A stretch of 5,281 nucleotides of DNA from Thermoplasmata archaeon (GTDB taxonomy: Archaea; Thermoplasmatota; Thermoplasmata; Thermoplasmatales; Thermoplasmataceae): contig JAJZNS010000080.1 in NCBI GenBank assembly GCA_021811635.1, positions 1 to 5,281 on the forward strand, written 5' to 3'. The number at the start of each line of letters is the position of its first letter. Position 1 is the stretch's first letter. Shown piece by piece: positions 1-5,281 of this stretch. The notes below the pieces were generated by a model. That model was given only the letters and a program-made list of their open reading frames with translations, had not been told where the DNA came from and did not search any database. A program made the position numbers and the translations under genes.

Positions 1-21
1 ATTCCATGAAAAAAGAATGAA

Positions 22-45
22 CGGGAACGGCGGCCGCCGTTCCCG
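22..45 (-). terminator. GC-rich palindrome and T-tract, probable terminator of the surface-protein gene
   Basis: Positions 22-33 (CGGGAACGGCGG) are the exact reverse complement of 34-45, giving a perfect 24-bp palindrome. As RNA it folds into a 10-bp stem with a GGCC loop. Read on the minus strand it begins 37 nt past the surface-protein stop codon and is followed, about 7 nt later, by a run of six T (plus-strand A at 9-14). Hairpin plus T-tract resembles an intrinsic terminator; archaeal termination depends mainly on the T-tract, so the role of the hairpin is inferred. It could also act on a plus-strand gene ending left of the window. Confidence 0.6.
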
Positions 46-82
46 AGAATAGCCAGGCAAAAAAGGCTGCAGATATGGAATC

Positions 83-2008
83 TTAAGGAGAAGACCCCCC
101 TGAATTCCTCCTTCTTGCAACCATCAATCCTGCAATTATTCCGACTACGGCAATCGCGACCCCAGCTCCTATGACACCATAATCAACAATTGAAAGTCCA
201 GCCGATGCAGTGGAGGTCCCAGAGGTCCCAGAGTTAAACTGTACGATGTTCAGGTTAGACCCACTCCCCACGGTTATCTGCTGCGGTGCCTGATAAAGGA
301 AGTGCCCAGCAGCCGTGATTATGAATCCCTGTATCATGTATGTCCCCTGCGGCAGCATCAATGTTATGTACATCGGGGTTGACTGTATCTGGTACATGCC
401 GAATACTGCGCCAGAGGAATCGTTGAACACGTATCCGTTATCGACCACCACTCCCCACTGGACTGTGGGGACAGAGAGCAGACCCTGCTCTGAAAACTGT
501 GTATCGTAAACCAGGTAGGTAGCAGAGACGTCAATTGTGACATTCCCCCCATTTATTGTGAAAGTCCCGCTGGTAGGGCTGAGGGTAGCAGTAGATCCAG
601 GGTGGACACTCAGGGTATATGTATACGTTCCATCAGGAAGCCCAGCCATGGAGGCAACACCGGCAGTGCTGCTGAAGGAAATTTGTGTAGATCCGTAACC
701 GGGTATTGGATAAGGTATACTGACGGAAAACAACGGGAAACTGCTAACAGGAGACGGGGTTGTAACGGTAAAAGAAACCTCCCACGAGGGTTCCACACTA
801 AGAGATACCGTTGTTACTGAACTGCTTGATACAGTAAAAGTCCCTGACGAAGTGCTGATCGCAATTCCGATTCCCAGCGCCATGAAGTTATATGTGCCTG
901 CGAGCAGTCCTGGAATTTCCAGCGTCGAGTTTTTGGAGGAATATCCAGTTCCGTTTATGTACACCTGCCAGGACCATCCAGAGACCGGTGAGACGGCCGG
1001 AGGATTGGAGAGTTTGAAGTATACCGAGTAAGTGGCGGGAGCAACATGGAATGCTATATTCACTATTATGTTACTCCCTGAAACGGTCACGGATCCAGTG
1101 GAAGGTTCTGGAATATACACCGCGGGATTGCCGTCTGTGGCAGTGAAAGTATAGGTCTGGTTGAAAAGGCTGAAGCCCACGAATTTTGATGAGGACACCG
1201 CAGTAGTATTGCTGTTTGAGTAATAAGATCCAGAGGTCGGGGCATCCTTGACAGAGACCGTGAAGGTCTGTGATGACGGCAGGCCAGATTCATAGAAGTC
1301 CACATTGTAATGTTTCATCAGGATTATCGAGAAGTCAAGATTCACGTTCCTTCCGCTGATGGTGAAAGTGCCGATAGATGGTGAAATCTCAGTGCCCATT
1401 GCCGAGGATGCTGTGAATGAATATGTGCCATTGACAAAAGAAGGTTTAAGGTTCATGGTCATGCTGGTGCTGCCATAGGCAGACGGTCCAAATGGCACAG
1501 ATACCCCACTAATTGTAACAGACCAGGACCATATGATCCCGGGCATAATGGCGGGCGGGTTGGGAATTGTAAGATTGATGCCGTAGGTCTTTCCGGTCGG
1601 CGCAACTACGGTCTCGTTATAGAACGACACAAACACGGTAATATTGTGTCCCTGTACAGTCACGTCGCCACTGGACGGGGTGGGAATGTAGCTGTAATTG
1701 CCAGAAGTGGATTGCCCAACATAAAAATAGAAGGTTCCATTGGCTACGCCTGTCTCGTTCAGGTAGGTTCCATTGCCCGAAAGCCCTGAGTAACCGGAAA
1801 GGTCAACCGTCCACAGCACCGAAGCAGGAACTCCAGACTGTTTGAACGAAACCGTGTACGTCGGAATGGCCAGAGTTCCTGATGTGGTTACCCTATTGTT
1901 CACCTTGGCAGGTTGAGCATCAAATGCCGGGAGGGCAGAGAGAAGTACCAGTAAGACTAAAAAAACAGCCAGAACTAATCGCAGATTAGCGGTCTTTTGC
2001 AGATCCAT
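83..2008 (-). CDS. Secreted, membrane-anchored surface protein with six tandem beta-sandwich repeats (Thermoplasmatales type)
   Basis: Predicted extracellular protein of 641 residues from the ATG at 2008. Residues 1-31 are a signal peptide: charged start (K5, R10), hydrophobic core about 11-23, cleavage likely near 25-31. Six beta-rich domains follow at about 50-129, 142-228, 234-320, 327-403, 409-495 and 500-590; most start Y-x-V-x-F and end SG-x-x-TV-x-G-x-N. A Gly/Ser/Thr linker leads to a membrane helix at about 610-630, then RRR (632-634) as a stop-transfer signal. There are 14 N-x-S/T sequons, no cysteine and few charged residues, which suits a glycosylated protein in acid. I see no catalytic motif; such repeats also occur in thermopsin-like proteases, but no protease domain is present. 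An in-frame GTG at 2029 would add seven residues, but it lies only about 7 nt from the TATA-like box, so the ATG is preferred. The exact role (adhesion, envelope, ligand binding) is unknown. Confidence 0.88.
   Translation of the reverse strand: MDLQKTANLRLVLAVFLVLLVLLSALPAFDAQPAKVNNRVTTSGTLAIPTYTVSFKQSGVPASVLWTVDLSGYSGLSGNGTYLNETGVANGTFYFYVGQSTSGNYSYIPTPSSGDVTVQGHNITVFVSFYNETVVAPTGKTYGINLTIPNPPAIMPGIIWSWSVTISGVSVPFGPSAYGSTSMTMNLKPSFVNGTYSFTASSAMGTEISPSIGTFTISGRNVNLDFSIILMKHYNVDFYESGLPSSQTFTVSVKDAPTSGSYYSNSNTTAVSSSKFVGFSLFNQTYTFTATDGNPAVYIPEPSTGSVTVSGSNIIVNIAFHVAPATYSVYFKLSNPPAVSPVSGWSWQVYINGTGYSSKNSTLEIPGLLAGTYNFMALGIGIAISTSSGTFTVSSSSVTTVSLSVEPSWEVSFTVTTPSPVSSFPLFSVSIPYPIPGYGSTQISFSSTAGVASMAGLPDGTYTYTLSVHPGSTATLSPTSGTFTINGGNVTIDVSATYLVYDTQFSEQGLLSVPTVQWGVVVDNGYVFNDSSGAVFGMYQIQSTPMYITLMLPQGTYMIQGFIITAAGHFLYQAPQQITVGSGSNLNIVQFNSGTSGTSTASAGLSIVDYGVIGAGVAIAVVGIIAGLMVARRRNSGGSSP
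213..233 (-). repeat. Tandem 9-bp microduplication in the linker before the membrane helix
   Basis: Two perfect 9-bp copies (GAGGTCCCA on the plus strand, 213-221 and 222-230) plus a 3-bp start of a third copy. On the coding strand they encode repeated Thr-Ser-Gly in the flexible linker between the last beta domain and the membrane anchor. It looks like slippage-driven change of linker length, with no frame effect. Confidence 0.6.
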
Positions 2009-2028
2009 ATAAAGTAATGCGTAAAGCA

Positions 2029-2045
2029 CCTAAATAAATTATCTG
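2029..2045 (-). promoter_or_regulatory. TATA-like box of the surface-protein gene (leaderless)
   Basis: On the minus strand, 2040-2031 reads AATTTATTTA, an A/T-rich archaeal TATA-like element centred near 2036. The centre lies about 28 nt upstream of the ATG at 2008, the spacing expected when transcription starts at or next to the start codon. No Shine-Dalgarno-like motif sits at a useful distance: a GGTG lies about 19 nt upstream, which is too far. The spacing also argues against the upstream GTG at 2029. The promoter is inferred from sequence only. Confidence 0.5.
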
Positions 2046-2065
2046 TTAATGTTCAAAAAAAGCGA

Positions 2066-2073
2066 TTTTAAAA
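2066..2073 (+). promoter_or_regulatory. Possible TATA box of an intergenic transcript
   Basis: TTTTAAAA, a good archaeal TATA-like sequence, sits in the intergenic gap. A start about 25-27 nt downstream would fall on the purines near 2096-2098, just before the predicted hairpins at 2103-2170. The sequence is self-complementary, so it gives no direction by itself, and A/T-rich octamers occur by chance; the link to the folded segment is inference. Confidence 0.25.
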
Positions 2074-2095
2074 GCCCTTGAAGGGTACGAAACCC

Positions 2096-2170
2096 GGAAA
2101 GCGAGCTAATAAACGCTCCATCATGCCGGCATTAACCTGGATATGGCGGTTAAGAGCCTTGAAATGATGG
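2096..2170 (+). ncRNA. Candidate small structured RNA (unclassified)
   Basis: Two hairpins follow one another. GAGC (2103-2106) pairs with GCTC (2115-2118) around an 8-nt loop. Then CCATCAT (2118-2124) pairs with ATGATGG (2164-2170), GGC (2128-2130) with GCC (2156-2158), and TTAACC (2132-2137) with GGTTAA (2148-2153), enclosing a 10-nt loop. The second element has 16 base pairs broken by two asymmetric internal loops, a shape typical of functional RNA but possible by chance. Base 2118 cannot pair in both hairpins. A TATA-like box lies upstream, and a T-rich stretch at 2225-2235 could end a transcript. It does not match tRNA, C/D-box or SRP RNA. An H/ACA guide was considered, but the ACA at 2184-2186 is not directly after the basal stem. 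The strand is assumed. Confidence 0.25.
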
Positions 2171-2550
2171 TCTAATTGTTGGCCACAAGATTATCAGATG
2201 GGCATTGCTGCCTGTGATTCCGGGATTTTATTTTCAGGCGTTTCCTTATCTTTACATTATTCTCTGTCGATGCACCGTTTCATCGATCCCATAAATTCAG
2301 GATGTACTTGTCAGAGGCCTAATAAGGCTAAGCGGCAAGACCACCATTATTATTCGGTTACTGGGTATCCCATGTTTCACTTTGGGAGGCTTCAGGCAAT
2401 CGCTGAGCCTGCAATTAGCCAGTCAGTGGTATTTCCAAATTTCGAATCCTGGAAAATCAGGAAAGTCATCAAAGGCAGGGAAAAAGTTTGTATGGCTTGA
2501 AACTCTTTAGGTGCCTGAACGAATTTGCTGGCTCATCCAATTCCGGCTAG

Positions 2551-2560
2551 CTTAAATTTC
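2551..2560 (+). promoter_or_regulatory. TATA-like box of the KaiC-like ATPase gene (leaderless)
   Basis: CTTAAATTTC contains TTAAATTT (2552-2559), centred about 27 nt upstream of the ATG at 2583. That spacing places the transcription start at or beside the start codon, and no Shine-Dalgarno motif precedes the ATG, so a leaderless mRNA is likely. An ATG at 2575 is out of frame. Inferred from sequence alone. Confidence 0.5.
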
Positions 2561-2582
2561 AGACACTATCTGTGATGCAAAA

Positions 2583-3539
2583 ATGGAACAGGACAAAAAC
2601 AAGGAACTGCTTATTGCGATCAGGGCAATCGCCGAGGAGATCAGGAAGAGCAACGAAGCCCTTGCAGGATCAGTGGGCAAACTTCAGAAGCTGGTGGAGC
2701 AGTTTGTAAGCAATGGGCCGAGAAGGCAGCAGGATCAGATATCAAGGATAATAGCCGAAGTTGAGAATGCGCCCCCTGCACCAGATGACGGAGAGGACAA
2801 GAGCGTAGAGGTTCCGAAAAGGATATCCACTGGTAATGAAAAGGTGGATGAGTTGCTTATCGGCGGCCTGCAGACTGGTGCTAACTGTCTTCTCATTGGC
2901 CCACCATTCTCTGGGAAGTACATTCTGGCCTGGAACTTCGTGGGTGAATCTCTCAAGGAAGGAGTACCAGTACTGATTATCACCACTGACAGAGACATAA
3001 AGGACATTAAGACAGAGATTTCAAAGATATACCCTGACACGGAAAAGGCGGAAGAGGACGGTTTACTCAGATTCGTAGATATTTATTCGAGAACCATTCA
3101 GAAACAGACTTCCTCCAAGTATGCGGTGGTAATTGACAATATTTCCAACGTGAGCTCGATGATGAAGAACGTGGACTCCATAACTGCTGGCATGGTAGCC
3201 AGGAAGGGATATTATCGCCTTCTGTTCTCCTCATTAACCTCGTACATCACGGAACTGGACGAAAAGCTACTACTGAAGTTCATACAGCAGTTCATTCAGA
3301 AGAGGAGAGGCGAAAACGGAACCGCCTTTTACCTGATAGAAGGAGGGCTGTTTGATCAGAAGACCATCGAGGGCGTGGCTTATACAATGGACGGTTCAAT
3401 TGATTTCAAGAACGATGGTTCGAAGCTTTTCCTCAAGGTCTCCGGGCTGGGATCGGCAAGATCAAGGGACTGGGTTGAGATTTTCATGAGTGAAACTTCA
3501 TTCGATCTGGGTTCGTTCACTCTGGAAAAAATCAGATGA
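2583..3539 (+). CDS. KaiC/RAD55-like RecA-superfamily ATPase with N-terminal helical region and atypical P-loop
   Basis: A 318-residue cytoplasmic protein. Residues 1-60 look helical and probably coiled-coil (charged, regularly spaced hydrophobics), followed by an acidic Pro-rich linker (62-75). The single RecA/KaiC-like domain starts at about 80 with ISTGNEKVDELL, which resembles the entry to KaiC-like and ArlH (FlaH) domains. The P-loop is GPPFSGKY at 106-113: the lysine (K112) is present, but the Ser/Thr that binds magnesium is Tyr113. The strand carrying catalytic acids in KaiC reads IITTD (132-136), with Asp136 the only acid. Walker B is AVVIDNIS (181-188) with Asp185. The segment 248-275 (FYLIEGGLFDQ and on to MDGSIDF) follows the pattern of archaeal KaiC-like ATPases. 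Such proteins usually act in signalling or regulation; the partner is unknown. No archaellum, gas-vesicle or repair gene is next to it to fix a role. The altered P-loop suggests weak or no hydrolysis. The ATG at 2583 is supported by the upstream TATA-like box. Confidence 0.85.
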   Translation: MEQDKNKELLIAIRAIAEEIRKSNEALAGSVGKLQKLVEQFVSNGPRRQQDQISRIIAEVENAPPAPDDGEDKSVEVPKRISTGNEKVDELLIGGLQTGANCLLIGPPFSGKYILAWNFVGESLKEGVPVLIITTDRDIKDIKTEISKIYPDTEKAEEDGLLRFVDIYSRTIQKQTSSKYAVVIDNISNVSSMMKNVDSITAGMVARKGYYRLLFSSLTSYITELDEKLLLKFIQQFIQKRRGENGTAFYLIEGGLFDQKTIEGVAYTMDGSIDFKNDGSKLFLKVSGLGSARSRDWVEIFMSETSFDLGSFTLEKIR

Positions 3540-3569
3540 ACCGACTGGGATTGCACATTTCTGCTTTAA

Positions 3570-3586
3570 GCCCCCTCTTTAGGGGC
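3570..3586 (+). terminator. Hairpin after the KaiC-like gene, possible terminator
   Basis: CCCCT (3572-3576) and AGGGG (3581-3585) form a 5-bp stem with a CTTT loop; an alternative pairing is GCCCC/GGGGC (3570-3574 with 3582-3586). It lies 31 nt past the KaiC-like stop. The nearest T-run (five T at 3616-3620) is about 30 nt further on, too far for a bacterial-style terminator, although an archaeal T-tract could act alone. It may separate the KaiC-like gene from the NAC operon. Confidence 0.35.
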
Positions 3587-3652
3587 GATCTAGGGAATCG
3601 ATCAGGAAATGAAGGTTTTTCATAAGATAAGACATAAGGCATTACACATATA

Positions 3653-3659
3653 GGGGGTG
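3653..3659 (+). promoter_or_regulatory. Shine-Dalgarno site of the NAC gene
   Basis: GGGGGTG can pair with the anti-Shine-Dalgarno end of archaeal 16S rRNA (GGTG core) and ends 8 nt before the ATG at 3668. Unlike the two leaderless genes in this window, NAC therefore seems to have a short leader. The promoter is uncertain: A/T-rich stretches at about 3616-3628 and 3640-3651 are both weak candidates; the second would fit a leaderless start at the ATG at 3671. Confidence 0.5.
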
Positions 3660-3667
3660 CAGCAGGA

Positions 3668-4024
3668 ATGATGCCGGGGAAATTTAATTCAAGGGAAATG
3701 CGGAGAATGATGGCCCAGATGGGTATTAAGGCCACCGAGATGCCTGACGTGAAGAGGATAATTATGGAGGGGGACCAGAAGGATTACATCATAGAAGGCC
3801 CGCAGGTGACCAGGATAGAAGCACAGGGGGAAGTCACATTTCAGGTCACCGGCAAATTCAAGGAAGTTCTCAAGAAACCTGCACCGCAGGCCGAAGCCAG
3901 GTTTCCAGAAGATGATGTCAAGCTCGTTATGGAACAGGCAAATGTGACCAGGGAGAAGGCAATCGAAGCGCTGAAAAAATCCGGCGGTGAGCCGGCAACC
4001 GCTATAGTAGATCTGACTTCATGA
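3668..4024 (+). CDS. nac: Archaeal nascent polypeptide-associated complex protein (NAC)
   Basis: A 118-residue protein matching archaeal NAC in full length. NAC binds the ribosome near the exit tunnel and shields emerging chains; the archaeal form acts as a homodimer. The N-terminus is basic and Met-rich, with REMRRMMAQMGI at 9-20, the segment typical of archaeal NAC and thought to contact the ribosome. The NAC beta-barrel dimerisation domain covers about 25-70 (KDYIIEGPQVTRIEAQGEVTF region). A charged linker leads to a UBA domain at about 79-117, with DVKLVMEQANVTREKAIEAL at 83-102. The ATG at 3668 is followed by another in-frame ATG at 3671; the first is better placed for the GGGGGTG site, but the second would cost only one residue. 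The stop codon overlaps the start of the CCA gene (ATGA), so the two are probably translated in a coupled way. Confidence 0.93.
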   Translation: MMPGKFNSREMRRMMAQMGIKATEMPDVKRIIMEGDQKDYIIEGPQVTRIEAQGEVTFQVTGKFKEVLKKPAPQAEARFPEDDVKLVMEQANVTREKAIEALKKSGGEPATAIVDLTS

Positions 4025-5281
4025 ACCTTGAAGAGTTGCTGGAAAACAGCACGCCCACCCAGGCAGAAACGCTCCTTTATATGGAAGCCTACAGGCAGAT
4101 TGTAGATGCCATCAGAACTGAAATCGACAAGTCGGGGTTAAAGGCAGAACCAGTTCTAGTGGGTTCTGTTGCAAAGGGAACCAACCTCAAGGGATCCGAT
4201 CTCGATATCTTCATCGCTTTTTCAAAAGAATACACTGAAGAACAGATAGAACAGAACGGGATTAAAATTGCAAAGAAGGTGCTTCCAGGAGGGAAAGCCA
4301 GGTACGCAGAACACCCTTATATTTCTGGAGAATACCATGGCATCAACACGGACATTGTGCCTTGCTACAATATCTCGCCAGGTGAGACCAAAATAAGCTC
4401 TGTTGACAGAACTATTCTTCACACCCGGTACGTGAATGAAAATCTCAAGGCGTCTGCAAAGAAAGAAGTTAGAAAACTGAAGCTTTTCATGAAAGTATCC
4501 GGAATTTATGGGGCGGATGTGATTACTTCAGGATTTTCAGGATACGTCTGTGAGCTCTTGATTATAGAAAAGAAAACTTTTGACTCAGTGATCGAGATGG
4601 GTGCAACCCTCAGGGGAGATATGAATCTGTCGGAGTGCGCCGATCCAAAGGCAGGCGCAGGTTCTCCTGTCTGCATTGTTGATCCCACTGACAGCCGGAG
4701 AAACGCTGGAGCCGCCGTCAGTCTGGAATCGCTGACCAAATTCAAGCTGGCATGCCGGCTCTACAAGGCCAGAGGATACGAGGGACTGACGGAAAGCGTT
4801 TCAGGAGCAAATGGACATAAGGCAGAACGGGGGACAGTCTACAGGCTGATCTCCATCGACAGACCAGACAGAACAGATGATGTGCTGTATCCGCAGGCCT
4901 TAAGGCTTCTCAGGAAGGTTGAAGAGGCCTCGATAAAAGAAGGGTATGGAATCATCGGTGATGCCATCTACCTCGAGGAAAAGAAAGTGCTGATCCTCTT
5001 GGAATTTGATCGCCCGGTCGTTCCAGAAGTGGTATTGCACGAAGGCCCGCCAGTCGACAGCGGAAACGTGCTGGATTTCCTGGAAAAGTGGAAGGGGGAT
5101 AGGGTGCTGCGCGGCCCGTATGTAAAGGGAAACAGGGTTTACGCTGAAATTCAAAGAAAATCAACGAAAATTGATGACTTTTTAGGCAATTTCCTTATCG
5201 GACTGGGCCTTGGAGGGAGCCTTGAGAAAATGCGAAGCTCCCTTGAAATCGTAAATCCAAGCGGTAAGATCGAATACAATG
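4021..5281 (+). CDS. cca: CCA-adding tRNA nucleotidyltransferase, archaeal class I (3' end cut by the window)
   Basis: The enzyme adds or repairs the 3'-terminal CCA of tRNAs using CTP and ATP, without a nucleic-acid template. 420 codons are visible with no stop; known archaeal enzymes are about 440-450 residues, so only the C-terminal end is missing. The polymerase-beta-like head has GS (48-49) and GSDLDIF (58-64); Asp60 and Asp62, with Asp111 in TDIVPCY (110-116), align with the metal-binding Glu59, Asp61 and Asp110 of the Archaeoglobus fulgidus enzyme as I recall them. The middle domain carries GFSGYVCELLI (171-181) and the family signature DPTDSRRN (221-228) with the following AGAAVS. The tail includes HEGPPVDSGNVLDFLEKW (340-357) and RGPYVKGNRVYAEIQRK (364-380). 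The ATG at 4021 overlaps the NAC stop by 4 bp; no useful Shine-Dalgarno site lies just upstream (GGTGA at 3986-3990 is about 30 nt away), so translation probably depends on ribosomes finishing NAC. No frameshift or missing catalytic residue is seen. Confidence 0.96.
   Translation, partial: MNLEELLENSTPTQAETLLYMEAYRQIVDAIRTEIDKSGLKAEPVLVGSVAKGTNLKGSDLDIFIAFSKEYTEEQIEQNGIKIAKKVLPGGKARYAEHPYISGEYHGINTDIVPCYNISPGETKISSVDRTILHTRYVNENLKASAKKEVRKLKLFMKVSGIYGADVITSGFSGYVCELLIIEKKTFDSVIEMGATLRGDMNLSECADPKAGAGSPVCIVDPTDSRRNAGAAVSLESLTKFKLACRLYKARGYEGLTESVSGANGHKAERGTVYRLISIDRPDRTDDVLYPQALRLLRKVEEASIKEGYGIIGDAIYLEEKKVLILLEFDRPVVPEVVLHEGPPVDSGNVLDFLEKWKGDRVLRGPYVKGNRVYAEIQRKSTKIDDFLGNFLIGLGLGGSLEKMRSSLEIVNPSGKIEYN

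Larger units (their letters stand above)
2030..2582. other. 553-bp divergent intergenic region without a convincing gene
   Basis: This gap separates the divergently transcribed surface-protein and KaiC-like genes, with a TATA-like box at each end. All frames on the plus strand are short or broken between 2163 and 2582, apart from a 100-codon frame at 2198-2500. That frame has an unlikely composition, rich in His, Cys and Ser, with no recognisable domain and no ribosome site, so it is not called. Besides the folded segment at 2096-2170, I see small inverted repeats at 2393-2411 (CAGGC/GCCTG) and 2447-2462 (TCCTG/CAGGA), both only 5 bp and of doubtful meaning. No tRNA, CRISPR array or insertion-sequence ends were seen. 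It could include a decayed gene, but no family is recognisable. Confidence 0.6.

Noticed and set aside
83..2008. Thermopsin-type protease identity for the surface protein
   Set aside because: The repeats resemble those attached to such proteases, but the whole length is taken up by repeats, signal and anchor, with no room for or sign of a catalytic domain.
2009..2029. GTG at 2029 as the start of the surface protein
   Set aside because: It lies only about 7 nt from the TATA-like box, with no ribosome site before it. The ATG at 2008 gives a normal signal peptide and the expected leaderless spacing.
2118..2186. H/ACA guide RNA ending in the ACA at 2184-2186
   Set aside because: The ACA is 14 nt beyond the end of the basal stem rather than directly after it, and no kink-turn is visible in the stem.
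2432..2454. tRNA T-loop-like TTCGAATCC
   Set aside because: The flanking bases do not form a 5-bp T-stem around the 7-nt loop, and no acceptor, D or anticodon arms can be built around it.
2423..2472. Possible C/D-box guide RNA on the minus strand (TTGATGA at 2472-2466 and CTGA at 2426-2423)
   Set aside because: The inner D' and C' boxes are not at the right spacing: a CTGA lies only about 5 nt after the C-box-like motif and no C' is seen. There is no terminal stem.
2198..2500. A 100-codon open frame on the plus strand in the intergenic gap
   Set aside because: The composition is unlike the other genes (many His, Cys, Ser), there is no domain, no Shine-Dalgarno site and no suitably placed TATA-like box. 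The length is possible by chance in a sequence of this base composition.

Overview
The window looks like chromosomal DNA from an archaeon, most likely a member of or relative of the Thermoplasmatales. Three things point that way: an archaeal-type (class I) CCA-adding enzyme, an archaeal NAC with its UBA tail, and a cysteine-free, Ser/Thr/Asn-rich surface protein built from the 'ESGLP...SGxxTVxGxN' beta-sandwich repeats common in that group. TATA-like boxes lie about 27-28 nt before two start codons, as in leaderless archaeal genes. Genus cannot be told from this sequence alone.

Layout. Positions 1-82 are the 3' flank of the first gene and hold a perfect 24-bp GC-rich palindrome followed, on the minus strand, by a T-tract (a probable terminator). 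Positions 83-2008 (minus) encode a secreted, membrane-anchored surface protein of about 641 residues with six tandem domains. Positions 2009-2582 form a divergent intergenic region with a promoter at each end; the middle has no convincing gene but contains a possible small structured RNA. Positions 2583-3539 (plus) encode a KaiC/RAD55-like RecA-fold ATPase with an N-terminal helical region and a non-canonical P-loop. Positions 3540-3667 hold a hairpin and the NAC leader. Positions 3668-4024 encode NAC, and 4021-5281 encode the CCA tRNA nucleotidyltransferase, which runs off the right edge with only its last residues missing.

How the genes relate. NAC and the CCA enzyme overlap by 4 bp (ATGA) and form a translation-related operon: one protein guards nascent chains at the ribosome, the other finishes or repairs tRNA 3' ends. 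The KaiC-like gene has its own promoter and a hairpin before NAC, so it is probably a separate unit. The surface protein is transcribed away from the rest and shows no functional tie to them.

I found no clear new multi-gene system. The items most worth a second look are the tyrosine in the P-loop of the KaiC-like protein, the alternating A/B domain types of the surface protein, and the possible RNA in the 553-bp gap.
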